A stretch of DNA of 64,000 nt from Flaviramulus sp. BrNp1-15 (GCF_022259695.1 NZ_CP092099.1:3060001-3124000), one strand, 5' to 3'; positions 1-7,378 are shown, numbered from the stretch's first letter. Numbers and translations: made by a program. Notes: generated by a model from the letters alone, not told the origin.

Positions 1-583
1 TGTTTCCTCTTTCATAATACTCTATTAATTCCGGTTCTAATTTTTGTTTTAGAATAGTAGCCAGTTTTTTTCTACTTCTAAACAATTTCACTTTAACATT
101 ATTAGGCTTTAATCCTACGGTTTCAGATATTTCATCTAATGATAATTCTTCAAAGTAATATAAAGTTAGTAAAAAACTATCTTCACCAGGTAATAAGGCA
201 ATACAATCTTGTATAGCTTGTTCTTGTTCGGTTTGCTCTAATTTATCTAATGCATTATCAATAGTTTTTATTTCATGTTCTGTAAACTCATTAATAGCAA
301 CATCATTTATATGCTTTTTATTCTTTTTAATTCTATCTAAACTAGTGTTGTATGCTATTTTATAAATCCATGTTGAAAATTTAGAATCGCCTTTAAATTT
401 ACTTAATGATTTATATACTTTAATAAATGTGTCTTGTGCTACCTCTTCTGCTTCTTCCCTATTTTTCAATATTCGTAGCGTCAAAGTAAACACTAAGTCT
501 TTATAACGATTAACTAATACTGAAAAAGCATTAGTATCGCCTTCAATTACTTGATTGATGAAATATTGATCGTTAGTGGTCAT
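1..583 (-). CDS. ECF RNA polymerase sigma factor (partial, C-terminus cut by window edge)
   Basis: This reading frame starts at the ATG whose complement is at 581-583 and stays open to base 2, giving about 194 residues without a stop. Region 2 is recognisable (NRYKDLVFTLTLRIL, then EEAEEVAQDTFIKVYKSL and the W-I-Y-K-I-A motif). Region 4 follows with an LxxLYYFEELSLDEIS helix and a VGLKPNNVKVKLFRSRKKL recognition helix. ECF sigma factors are usually 170-200 residues, so only a few residues are missing. The gene is divergent to the DUF6249 gene and has an ECF-type promoter directly upstream. An anti-sigma factor would be expected downstream, to the left of the window, but cannot be seen. Confidence 0.93.
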   Translation of the reverse strand, partial: MTTNDQYFINQVIEGDTNAFSVLVNRYKDLVFTLTLRILKNREEAEEVAQDTFIKVYKSLSKFKGDSKFSTWIYKIAYNTSLDRIKKNKKHINDVAINEFTEHEIKTIDNALDKLEQTEQEQAIQDCIALLPGEDSFLLTLYYFEELSLDEISETVGLKPNNVKVKLFRSRKKLATILKQKLEPELIEYYERGN

Positions 584-591
584 TTTTTAAT

Positions 592-621
592 TAAGACGAT
601 TAATTGTTATAGTTGGTTACA
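592..621 (-). promoter_or_regulatory. ECF-type promoter of the sigma factor gene
   Basis: On the minus strand TGTAACC (621-615) is followed after exactly 16 bases by CGTCTTA (598-592). This resembles -35 AAC / -10 CGTC promoters used by ECF sigma factors. It ends only 8 bases before the ATG at 583, so the transcript would be leaderless or nearly so. The same arrangement faces the other way at 653-682. The link to this sigma factor is inference. Confidence 0.65.
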
Positions 622-652
622 GCTAAACTGAAAAAATATTTTTTATTAAAAG

Positions 653-682
653 TGTAACCAAAATCCAAAACGTATCGTCATA
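653..682 (+). promoter_or_regulatory. ECF-type promoter of the DUF6249 gene
   Basis: TGTAACC (653-659), a 16-base spacer and CGTCATA (676-682) repeat the layout of the minus-strand promoter at 592-621. The two -35 boxes form an inverted repeat (TTGGTTACA at 613-621, TGTAACCAA at 653-661). The predicted start lies about 35 bases before the ATG at 725. The element suggests the DUF6249 gene is a direct target of the adjacent sigma factor. Confidence 0.6.
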
Positions 683-724
683 AGCTATGAACACATTAAA
701 ATAATCAATTAAAAACAAACAATT

Positions 725-1063
725 ATGGAAGAAATATTAATCCCGATCAGCTTTTTTCTGGCAGTCTTTGGAATCGTTTACCTTTACTTATCAACCAGAA
801 ATAAAGAACGCTTAGCCCTTATTGAAAAAGGTGCCGATGCCAGTATTTTTAATCTTGGAAAACGAGCAGGCTCTTCATGGAAAGTTATTGTTTTAAATCT
901 TGCTTTCTTACTAATGGGAATTGGCTTAGGAGTTTTTATAGCAAATTTACTTACAACCTATACTTCTCTTGATGAAGATGCTATTTATCCAGCACTTATT
1001 TTCCTAATGGCAGGTATTGGATTATATGTAGGTTTTACACAAACTAAAAAGCATGTAGATTAG
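725..1063 (+). CDS. DUF6249 family small membrane protein
   Basis: The 112-residue product has three hydrophobic segments (about residues 5-23, 53-75 and 86-105). A conserved-looking NKERLALIEKGAD stretch near residue 27 is typical of DUF6249-type proteins that sit beside ECF sigma factors in Bacteroidota. No enzymatic motif is visible. It is the only gene before a terminator at 1093-1121, so it is monocistronic, and it faces the sigma gene across a shared regulatory region. A role as partner or modulator of the sigma factor is inference from position; the biochemical function is unknown. Confidence 0.8.
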   Translation: MEEILIPISFFLAVFGIVYLYLSTRNKERLALIEKGADASIFNLGKRAGSSWKVIVLNLAFLLMGIGLGVFIANLLTTYTSLDEDAIYPALIFLMAGIGLYVGFTQTKKHVD

Positions 1064-1092
1064 TAATTCTTATAATCCAAAATAACAAAATT

Positions 1093-1121
1093 AAGCAGTT
1101 TCTTTAAGAAGCTGCTTTTTT
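1093..1121 (+). terminator. Intrinsic terminator after the DUF6249 gene
   Basis: An 11-bp stem (AAGCAGTTTCT with AGAAGCTGCTT, one G-T pair) with a 3-base loop is followed by a run of T. It reaches the stop codon of the convergent VanX-like gene. Confidence 0.8.
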
Positions 1122-1785
1122 ATTTAATAGGAAAATCAAAAAATGTATTAGGAAATGGCTCGCCTCTTAAAGTAAAATGCCACCATTCTTTTGGGTAATT
1201 TCTAAACCCATATGTACTCATAATTTTTTGAAGAAGTTGTCTATTAGCTTTCTGTTCTTCTGTTATGTTTTTATAACTCACCCAAGATTCTTCACCAAAA
1301 AAATCATATGGACTTCCCATGTCTAAAGCCTCACCCGTGTTTCCATCAATAATTGTTAAATCGACTGTGCTACCTCTACTATGTCCAGATTTTGAAGAAA
1401 TATAACCTGCTTTAAACAAATATCGCTTTCTAACTTCTGGGTAAAATGCATGCTTATTAATAGTATCGTTTAAATCTCTAGTCCATGTTACAAAATGATT
1501 TACAGCTTGTTGTGGTCTGTAACCATCATATACTTTTAAACACAAATTTTGCTCTTGTAAAGCTTCATGTACTAATTTTAACGCATTGGCTGCTTGAACA
1601 GTTAAAATTAAATTATTAGCATGATAACCATCAACGCGTTTTCCTAAAAAATTATTGGAGGTGTTATAGCGTAATTCAACTTCTAAATCTGGAATAACAT
1701 CTTTTACATAAACAAAACCATTTGGTAACTGCGAAAATGATTTTAAACAAATAAAAAAGAATAAAACAATTATTTTAAATTTCAT
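1120..1785 (-). CDS. D-alanyl-D-alanine dipeptidase, VanX/DdpX family (M15D)
   Basis: The 221-residue protein begins with a signal peptide (hydrophobic core, cut after about FSQ at residue 19). The zinc peptidase motif SGHSRGSTVDLT near residues 133-145 supplies His and Asp ligands, and EWWHFTL near residue 200 supplies the catalytic Glu and third ligand His. VanX-type enzymes hydrolyse D-Ala-D-Ala; in organisms without the vancomycin cassette they are thought to recycle peptidoglycan dipeptides in the periplasm. No vanH, vanA or two-component genes lie nearby, so a resistance role is not supported. The gene stands alone, convergent to DUF6249 and divergent from the AlkB-like gene. Confidence 0.9.
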   Translation of the reverse strand: MKFKIIVLFFFICLKSFSQLPNGFVYVKDVIPDLEVELRYNTSNNFLGKRVDGYHANNLILTVQAANALKLVHEALQEQNLCLKVYDGYRPQQAVNHFVTWTRDLNDTINKHAFYPEVRKRYLFKAGYISSKSGHSRGSTVDLTIIDGNTGEALDMGSPYDFFGEESWVSYKNITEEQKANRQLLQKIMSTYGFRNYPKEWWHFTLRGEPFPNTFFDFPIK

Positions 1786-1824
1786 AAATCTTCTTAATTA
1801 TGCTAATTTAGAAAATAAAAGAAC

Positions 1825-2418
1825 ATGCTATTTGAAAGTCCTATAAATTTAAAAATGAATGATGCCGATGTAATTTATTATCCTAATTTCTTCAATAAAA
1901 ATGAATCAGACATTTATTTTAAATCTTTACTCAATAATCTTAACTGGAAACAAGATACAATAACAGTATTTGGCAAAAGTTATTTGCAACCACGCTTAAC
2001 AGCATTTTACGCTAGTAACTCTAATACTTACACGTACAGTAATATTGAAATGAAACCACATCTATTCAGTGGTGATTTACTTAAAATTAAAAATAGTATT
2101 GAAACTGAAGTTGGAATAAATTTTACAAGCTGTTTAGCAAACTTATATAGAGATGGTAAAGATAGTAATGGTTGGCATGCTGATGATGAAAAAGAATTAG
2201 GTAAAAACCCAATAATAGCATCAGTTTCTTTTGGTGAAGAAAGAGTTTTTCATTTTAAACATAAACTTGAAAAAACTCAAAAAAAGAAATTGATATTAAA
2301 ACATGGTAGCCTTTTACTCATGAAAGGAGAAACTCAAAAAAATTGGTTACATCAAATACCCAAAACAAAAAAAGACATTGGAAAACGAATTAATTTAACC
2401 TTTAGAATTATTGCATAA
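1825..2418 (+). CDS. AlkB-like 2-oxoglutarate/Fe(II) dioxygenase
   Basis: The 197-residue protein has the AlkB iron-binding triad. HxD lies in GWHADDE near residues 116-122, the distal His in WLHQIPK near 174-180, and an Arg in RINLTFRI at the C-terminus would hold 2-oxoglutarate. Family members repair alkylated bases by oxidative demethylation, or in some cases act on other substrates. The ATG at 1825 gives ten extra residues before an in-frame ATG at 1855 (MNDADVIYYP); either could be the true start. A strong terminator follows immediately. Confidence 0.9.
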   Translation: MLFESPINLKMNDADVIYYPNFFNKNESDIYFKSLLNNLNWKQDTITVFGKSYLQPRLTAFYASNSNTYTYSNIEMKPHLFSGDLLKIKNSIETEVGINFTSCLANLYRDGKDSNGWHADDEKELGKNPIIASVSFGEERVFHFKHKLEKTQKKKLILKHGSLLLMKGETQKNWLHQIPKTKKDIGKRINLTFRIIA

Positions 2419-2449
2419 AAAAACCGAGTTCCCTCAAACTCGGTTTTTT
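2419..2449 (+). terminator. Intrinsic terminator after the AlkB-like gene
   Basis: A perfect 10-bp stem (AAACCGAGTT with AACTCGGTTT) with a 6-base loop is followed by six T. It begins right after the stop codon at 2418. Confidence 0.9.
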
Positions 2450-2591
2450 CTCAATTTGCTTTTTATATTATGACGTTAGATTTGGGGTCTCCATATCAAC
2501 ACATAATGCAAATATTAATTAATTAATCCATTGAACTAAAAAGTATGTTATTTAGTACACACCAAATATATAATTATAAAATAATACTAAA

Positions 2592-2674
2592 CGATTAAAA
2601 ACATAATAAATCGATGAAATACACTTTTTTTTAACATTTACTATAGATTAAATGAAAAACATCGACGAAATACA
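2592..2674. repeat. Two copies of a 30-32 base element (TGTATTTCxTCGAT ... TAATC)
   Basis: On the minus strand both 2623-2592 and 2674-2645 read TGTATTTC, A or G, TCGAT, then an AT-rich spacer and TAATC. A third copy lies on the plus strand at 23006-23035. The conserved ends with a variable middle look like a regulator binding site, but the regulator is unknown. Confidence 0.5.
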
Positions 2675-2707
2675 TTGTTTAGGGTTTAATGAAGTAATTG
2701 CTACAAT

Positions 2708-2737
2708 AAAAAAAGCACCTCAAAAAGGTGCTTTTTT
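2708..2737 (+). terminator. Isolated intrinsic terminator-like hairpin
   Basis: A 10-bp stem AAAAGCACCT / AGGTGCTTTT with a 5-base loop is followed by T residues. No gene ends just upstream on either strand, so it may end a small untranslated transcript or be a second stop for read-through from the AlkB-like gene. Confidence 0.65.
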
Positions 2738-2851
2738 ACTAACTAACCAACCAAATATGAATTACATTCTTAAGCTTAAAGTAACCACTCAATAAACTCT
2801 TTATTTGAATGTAACTATTATACATTAAGCAATACTCGTGCCAAACTTAAT

Positions 2852-2881
2852 TTGTTTGTTTTTTTTCCGCATTTATTTTTG
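2852..2881 (+). promoter_or_regulatory. Probable housekeeping promoter of the DUF819 gene
   Basis: TTG (2852-2854), a 19-base spacer and TATTTTTG (2874-2881) match the Bacteroidota -33/-7 pattern. The ATG lies 28 bases downstream. Confidence 0.6.
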
Positions 2882-2908
2882 GTATTTTACACACTTTAAA
2901 AACTAACT

Positions 2909-4219
2909 ATGGAAAACCATCCTTTATTTACCAACGACACTATTATTTTTGGATTATTAATGCTTGCTTTAGGTTTTGTGTTTTATACCGAATCCTTAAA
3001 AGGAGGCTTTTGGGAAAAATTCTATAAAATCGTTCCAGGACTATTTATGGCATATATGATTCCTGCTCTTTTTACAACCTTACGATTAATTGCACCAGAA
3101 TGGGAAACAACTAATAGCACTGGAGAAACAACTACGCATAGCTCGAATCTTTATTATATTTCTAGTCGTTTTTTATTACCTGCAGCCCTAGTGTTAATGA
3201 CATTAAGTATAGATTTAAAAGCTGTTTTTAATTTAGGCTGGAAAGCTTTAATCATGTTTTTTACTGGTACTATAGGTATTGTAATTGGAGGTCCAATTGC
3301 TATTTTATTAATATCTATGATTTCACCAGATACCGTTGGTGGTGTTGGACCAGATGCTGTTTGGAGAGGATTATCAACGCTTGCTGGTAGTTGGATTGGT
3401 GGAGGAGCAAATCAAACTGCTATGCTAGAGATTTATGGTTACAATCAAAAGTTGTACGGAGGAATGGTATTTGTTGATATTGTAGTCGCAAATATTTGGA
3501 TGGCTATATTACTAATTGGAATAGGAAAATCTAAAGGTATTGACAAATGGTTAAAAGCAGACAATACAGCTATTGAAGAGCTTAAAAACAAAGTATCTTC
3601 ATTTACTGAAAGTGTGAAAAGAAACCCAACTCTAACAGATTATATGATTATTCTAGCTATTGCTTTTGGCACTGTAAGTTTTGCTCATTTGTGTTCTAGC
3701 TTTTTAGCACCATTTTTTGAAAGTACTGTTGCTAATATAGAATCTCCAACAACAAGAAACATATTTACTTTCTTAGGCTCCAAGTTCTTTTGGATGATAA
3801 GTATTGCTACAATATGTGCTATTTTATTATCCTACACAAAAGCTAAAAATTATGAAGGTGCAGGTGCAAGTAAAATAGGAAGCGTGTTTATATATATACT
3901 TGTGGCTTCTATAGGAATGAAAATGGATTTAACCTTAATTTTTGATAATGTAGGATTAATAGCTATTGGTATTGTTTGGATGACTATTCATGCACTTTTA
4001 CTTATTCTTGTTGCTAAACTTATTAAAGCTCCTTATTTCTTTTTAGCAATTGGTAGTCAAGCTAATGTTGGCGGTGCAGCTTCTGCTCCTATAGTTGCTT
4101 CTGCTTTTCATCCATCATTAGCAACAGTTGGGGTGCTCTTAGCTGTGTTTGGATATGCCATTGGAACTATTGCTGCCATTGCCTGTACTATTTTGATGGA
4201 ATTAGCATCTGTTAGCTAG
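2909..4219 (+). CDS. DUF819 family multi-pass membrane protein
   Basis: The 436-residue protein is almost entirely membrane-embedded, with roughly ten to twelve hydrophobic segments. A glycine-rich GSWIGGGANQTAM stretch lies near residue 160 and an equivalent GSQANVGGAASAPIVASAF stretch near 390. Two such half-repeats are typical of DUF819 (YjcL-like) proteins, which resemble transporters with internal duplication. The substrate is unknown. The gene has its own promoter; the lipoprotein gene follows 54 bases later on the same strand and may be cotranscribed. Confidence 0.85.
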   Translation: MENHPLFTNDTIIFGLLMLALGFVFYTESLKGGFWEKFYKIVPGLFMAYMIPALFTTLRLIAPEWETTNSTGETTTHSSNLYYISSRFLLPAALVLMTLSIDLKAVFNLGWKALIMFFTGTIGIVIGGPIAILLISMISPDTVGGVGPDAVWRGLSTLAGSWIGGGANQTAMLEIYGYNQKLYGGMVFVDIVVANIWMAILLIGIGKSKGIDKWLKADNTAIEELKNKVSSFTESVKRNPTLTDYMIILAIAFGTVSFAHLCSSFLAPFFESTVANIESPTTRNIFTFLGSKFFWMISIATICAILLSYTKAKNYEGAGASKIGSVFIYILVASIGMKMDLTLIFDNVGLIAIGIVWMTIHALLLILVAKLIKAPYFFLAIGSQANVGGAASAPIVASAFHPSLATVGVLLAVFGYAIGTIAAIACTILMELASVS

Positions 4220-4273
4220 TTTTTAAAAAATAATTATAAGATATTTGCTCATCAAAAAAAATAAAATCAATTC

Positions 4274-4972
4274 ATGAAAAAACTTTCGTTATTAGTTTTA
4301 ACTATTTTAATAATAGCTTGTGGCAGTAAAGAAAAAGACTTAGTTGTTAAAACTACTATTAAAGGATTAAAAAAAGGTACTGTTTATCTTAAAAAAATAC
4401 AAGACACCACTCTTATAACCGTCGATTCTCTTGTTATTAACGGCAATTCAAGTTTTGATTTACAAAGTGATATAGATTCTCCTGAAATTTTCTTTCTGTA
4501 CTTAGATAAGAATAGCGCAGAAAAAGACCGAATTACATTTTTTGCAGATAAAGGTGTTACTGAAATTAACACAACACTTAAAAATTTTGTTTTTGATGCA
4601 AAAATTAAAGGTTCTGAGCAACAAAAAACTTTAGAAGAATATCAATCTATGATTTCTAAGATGAACTTCAGAAATTTAGATTTAATAAAAGAGCAGTTTG
4701 AAGCTCAACAAAAGGCTGACACAGCTAAATTAAATACTATTAAAAAAGAATCAGATAATCTTTTAAAACGAAAATATTTATACACCGTAAATTTTGCATT
4801 AAATAATAAAGATAGTGAAGTAGCACCTTATCTTGCGCTTTCTGAAATATATAATGCAAACGTTAAATATTTAGACACTATAAATAATTCTTTAACCCCT
4901 AAAGTTAAAGAATCTAAATATGGTAAAGAATTAGAGTCTTTTATTGAAAGTATTAAGGAAAATGAAAAATAG
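4274..4972 (+). CDS. DUF4369 domain lipoprotein without thioredoxin domain
   Basis: The 232-residue product has a lipoprotein signal with the lipobox IIAC (Cys16). The DUF4369 beta domain (about residues 25-115, KGLKKGTVYLKKIQDTTLITVDS) is followed by a charged helical region. In many Bacteroidota relatives this domain precedes a TlpA-like thioredoxin domain carrying CxxC. No CxxC or thioredoxin fold is present here and the protein stops, so this is the short architecture rather than a visible frameshift. It is probably anchored to a membrane facing the periplasm; its role is unknown. A terminator follows at 5001-5032. Confidence 0.82.
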   Translation: MKKLSLLVLTILIIACGSKEKDLVVKTTIKGLKKGTVYLKKIQDTTLITVDSLVINGNSSFDLQSDIDSPEIFFLYLDKNSAEKDRITFFADKGVTEINTTLKNFVFDAKIKGSEQQKTLEEYQSMISKMNFRNLDLIKEQFEAQQKADTAKLNTIKKESDNLLKRKYLYTVNFALNNKDSEVAPYLALSEIYNANVKYLDTINNSLTPKVKESKYGKELESFIESIKENEK

Positions 4973-5000
4973 GCTAATGTCTATTTGAATTAATAGAATA

Positions 5001-5032
5001 AAAAAAGCTTCTCAATTGAGAAGCTTTTTTTT
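5001..5032. terminator. Bidirectional intrinsic terminator
   Basis: A perfect 13-bp stem (AAAAAAGCTTCTC / GAGAAGCTTTTTT) with a 4-base loop has A and T tracts on both sides. It can end the lipoprotein transcript on the plus strand and the tRNA-Thr transcript on the minus strand. Confidence 0.85.
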
Positions 5033-5033
5033 G

Positions 5034-5107
5034 AGCCGATGGAGGGACTCGAACCCACGACCTGCTGATTACAAATCAGCTGCTCTAGCCAGCTGAGCTA
5101 CATCGGC
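5034..5107 (-). tRNA. tRNA-Thr (anticodon TGT)
   Basis: The minus strand folds into a cloverleaf: acceptor GCCGATG pairs with CATCGGC, and the anticodon arm GCTGA-TTTGTAA-TCAGC places TGT in the loop. The T arm contains GGTTCGA. CCA is not encoded. The sequence is identical to the tRNA at 36895-36968, including three bases beyond the 3' end. Confidence 0.97.
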
Positions 5108-5121
5108 GTAATTAACGGGTG

Positions 5122-5151
5122 CAAATATAATCGCAAAATTAATATCTGCAA
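5122..5151 (-). promoter_or_regulatory. Promoter of tRNA-Thr
   Basis: On the minus strand TTG (5151-5149), a 19-base spacer and TATATTTG (5129-5122) lie just before the tRNA. The -7 box is followed by CACCC, the same sequence seen at the rpsU promoter. Confidence 0.7.
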
Positions 5152-5168
5152 GCATCCGTTAAAAAATT

Positions 5169-5438
5169 TTATCCAAGTTTATTAATTTTTTCGATTAACG
5201 CTCTTCCTTTTGTTTCTAACTCGCTATTAATAGCTTTAAAATGAGCTTTTGCATTATCAACGTTTTTAGCATTCACTTTAGCAATTAATTCATCAAAAGT
5301 TTCGATTGCTTCATCAATAATAGCTTCACTTTTCTTGGTGTCTTTGTCTGTATTTGCATATTCCCAAACATAAACTGCTTCTATAATATCACCTAAAACA
5401 TAATTAATGTCTTTTTTTAGGTTTCTAACATTTGCCAT
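5169..5438 (-). CDS. Small conserved helical protein of unknown function
   Basis: The 89-residue protein is rich in charged and alanine residues and appears all-helical (DINYVLGDIIEAVYVWEYAN, then EAIIDEAIETFDELIAKVNAK). No signal peptide, metal site or enzyme motif is visible. It follows manA by 30 bases on the same strand; a possible -7 box (TAATTTTG, complement 5464-5471) overlaps the manA stop codon, so it may be transcribed separately. I recognise the style of a conserved flavobacterial hypothetical protein but cannot give a function. Confidence 0.7.
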   Translation of the reverse strand: MANVRNLKKDINYVLGDIIEAVYVWEYANTDKDTKKSEAIIDEAIETFDELIAKVNAKNVDNAKAHFKAINSELETKGRALIEKINKLG

Positions 5439-5468
5439 AATATATATTGTATTTATTTGTGCACAAAA

Positions 5469-6440
5469 TTAAACATAAACTTCTAATAGTTTAGCTTTTT
5501 TAGAACTAATTTGATAGCTCTTAATTGCCGCTGGAAGTAATATGGTTTCTCCTTTTTTAATAGTTTCTGAAATATTATTTGTTATAATTTTTGCTTCTCC
5601 ATCAACACACATATAAATTAAGAAAGAATCATGATTATTCTCCTTATTTAATGTTGTATTTAAATCTACATAACTTGTTGTGAAGTAAGGGCAACTTACC
5701 ATTTTATTTGATTGATTTTCAGTTTTAACATAATCAACTCTAAAATTATCTGGCATATTAAAATCGAAAGCATCAATAGCTAAATCGTTATGTAATTCTC
5801 TTTCATTACCTTGGTCATCTACACGATCCCAATCGTAAACTCTATAAGTTATATCGCTGGTTTGTTGTATTTCGGCAAGCATTACTCCTGCTCCAATGGC
5901 ATGTACTCTACCAACCTCAATGAAATAAGTGTCTCCTTCTTTTACTTTATCGAAATTTAAAATTTTAGTTAGTGTTTTGTCTTCTAAATGCTTTAAATAT
6001 TTTTCTGGAGTCATGTCTTGGTTAAATCCTACAATTAGATTTGAACCTTCATCGGCTTGCATAACATACCACATTTCAGTCTTTCCAAAGGAATTATGGC
6101 GTTTTGCTGCTAATTCATCATTTGGATGTAATTGTATTGACAAATCCTCTTTAGCATCAATAAACTTGATTAACAAAGGGAATTTGCTACCGAATTCTTT
6201 GTAGTTTTTATCTCCAATTAAATCTGACTTGTAAGTATCTAAAAGATCTTTTAAAGATTGCCCTTTTAAACTTCCGTTAGAAACTATTGATGTATCTCCT
6301 TCTACATCACTAATTTCCCAACTTTCACCAACATTTGGTAAATTGTTTTCTTTATTTAAAATTGATTTTAATTTTTGTCCTCCCCATATTTTATCTTTTA
6401 AAATAGGAGTGAATTTTATTGGGTAAAGTGTATTTGCCAT
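5469..6440 (-). CDS. manA: Mannose-6-phosphate isomerase, class I
   Basis: The 323-residue cupin enzyme interconverts mannose-6-phosphate and fructose-6-phosphate, feeding GDP-mannose and glycan synthesis or mannose catabolism. Zinc ligands can be seen in the SIQLHPNDELA motif near residue 101, in FGKTEMWYV near 118 (Glu) and in RVHAIGAG near 180 (His). The N-terminal PIKFTPILKDKIWGG motif is typical of the short bacterial class I enzymes of about 320 residues. It lies 3 bases downstream of the queD-like gene, so idi, queD and manA are probably one operon. Confidence 0.93.
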   Translation of the reverse strand: MANTLYPIKFTPILKDKIWGGQKLKSILNKENNLPNVGESWEISDVEGDTSIVSNGSLKGQSLKDLLDTYKSDLIGDKNYKEFGSKFPLLIKFIDAKEDLSIQLHPNDELAAKRHNSFGKTEMWYVMQADEGSNLIVGFNQDMTPEKYLKHLEDKTLTKILNFDKVKEGDTYFIEVGRVHAIGAGVMLAEIQQTSDITYRVYDWDRVDDQGNERELHNDLAIDAFDFNMPDNFRVDYVKTENQSNKMVSCPYFTTSYVDLNTTLNKENNHDSFLIYMCVDGEAKIITNNISETIKKGETILLPAAIKSYQISSKKAKLLEVYV

Positions 6441-6443
6441 AAG

Positions 6444-6854
6444 TTATTGTCCTGAATATGTTACAAAATTGCGAGGTGTTTCATAAAGTGTTACCTCTAA
6501 ATCAAGTTTAGATTCTAATTTGGGTTTTAATTTATTATATATTATTACAACAATATTTTCTGCTGTAGGGTTTAATTCTTTAAATTCTGGGACTTCAAGA
6601 TTAAGATTTTTATGATCGAAAGCATCTTCTACTTCAGCTTTTATTAAATCTTTTAAAACTTTCATATCTATGACATAACCAGTTTCTTTATCAATTTCTC
6701 CGGTTACGCTAACTATAAGTTCATAATTATGCCCATGAAAGTTAGGGTTGTTGCATTTTCCAAAAATAGCATCATTTTTTTCGTGGCTCCAATCTTTTCT
6801 ATACAAACGATGCGCCGCATTAAAATGTGCTTTTCTACTAACAGTTACTTTCAT
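6444..6854 (-). CDS. queD: 6-pyruvoyl-tetrahydropterin synthase / QueD family protein
   Basis: The 136-residue protein carries the pterin synthase signature. His15 (in HFNAAHRL), His40 and His42 (in NFHGHNYEL) would bind zinc, and Cys34 (in FGKCNNPN) is the catalytic position. The DHKNLN motif, PTAENI and the C-terminal substrate-binding Glu in LYETPRN are present. QueD makes 6-carboxytetrahydropterin for queuosine, while close relatives make 6-pyruvoyl-tetrahydropterin; sequence reading alone does not separate them with certainty. It overlaps idi by four bases, which indicates translational coupling. Confidence 0.88.
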   Translation of the reverse strand: MKVTVSRKAHFNAAHRLYRKDWSHEKNDAIFGKCNNPNFHGHNYELIVSVTGEIDKETGYVIDMKVLKDLIKAEVEDAFDHKNLNLEVPEFKELNPTAENIVVIIYNKLKPKLESKLDLEVTLYETPRNFVTYSGQ

Positions 6855-7378
6855 TTTTGAGCTATGTTTATATGTTGATAAAATTTATCGAAAATTACTT
6901 TAAACCAAGCCGTATACAATTCTGGATGAAGTAAGATGTCTACTTTAACATGTTCTAAAGGCATCCATTTCCAAGCTGCTACTTCATCTAAATTTATAAT
7001 GGGTTCATTATTATAATTTCCTACTAAAACATGGTCGTACTCATGCTCTGTTAGTCCATTATCAAAAGGAGCTTTATAAATAAACGAGATTTTATCTTCT
7101 AAATCTGTTACAAAGCCCATTTCTTCCTGTAAACGCCTTTTTCCTGCTTCTATATTGGTTTCTCCATCTCTTTGATGGCTACAACAGGTATTCGTCCACA
7201 ATCCCGGAGAATGGTATTTGTTTAATGCACGTTGTTGAAGCATCAATTCATTTTTATCATTGAAAATAAAAACTGAAAATGCACGATGTAATAATGCTTT
7301 TTCATGAGCTTCTAGTTTTGGCATTAAGCCAATCTGCTCATCGTTTTCATTTACTAGAATTACGTTTTCTTCTTTCAT
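6851..7378 (-). CDS. idi: Isopentenyl-diphosphate delta-isomerase, type I
   Basis: The 175-residue Nudix-fold enzyme converts isopentenyl to dimethylallyl diphosphate for isoprenoid synthesis. Key motifs are HRAFSVFIFN near residue 31, the catalytic Cys in LWTNTCCSHQ near 62-71, the Nudix-like RRLQEEMGF near 85, and EHEYDHVLVG near 116 with metal-binding Glu residues. It is the first gene of the cluster idi-queD-manA and overlaps queD by four bases. The upstream 176-base gap carries no clear -33/-7 pair. Confidence 0.94.
   Translation of the reverse strand: MKEENVILVNENDEQIGLMPKLEAHEKALLHRAFSVFIFNDKNELMLQQRALNKYHSPGLWTNTCCSHQRDGETNIEAGKRRLQEEMGFVTDLEDKISFIYKAPFDNGLTEHEYDHVLVGNYNNEPIINLDEVAAWKWMPLEHVKVDILLHPELYTAWFKVIFDKFYQHINIAQK

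Larger units (their letters stand above)
2450..2908. other. Gene-free interval between the AlkB-like and DUF819 genes
   Basis: No convincing gene is seen in these 459 bases. The stretch holds two copies of an unexplained element (2592-2623 and 2645-2674), an isolated terminator-like hairpin (2708-2737) and the probable DUF819 promoter (2852-2881). A short frame at 2652-2792 (44 codons) runs through the hairpin and is not supported as a gene. A small RNA ending at the hairpin is possible. Confidence 0.6.

Noticed and set aside
1120-1785. Vancomycin resistance cassette
   Set aside because: Only a VanX-like gene is present, with a signal peptide and without vanH, vanA or regulators; a recycling enzyme is more likely.
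2652-2792. 44-codon frame starting MKNIDEIHCLGF before the DUF819 gene
   Set aside because: It runs through a terminator hairpin and one copy of the repeated element, and its product has no recognisable features, so the frame is probably chance.
4274-4972. Frameshifted TlpA-like thiol oxidoreductase
   Set aside because: No thioredoxin CxxC sequence is found downstream in any frame before the terminator at 5001, so the protein is taken as a natural short form.
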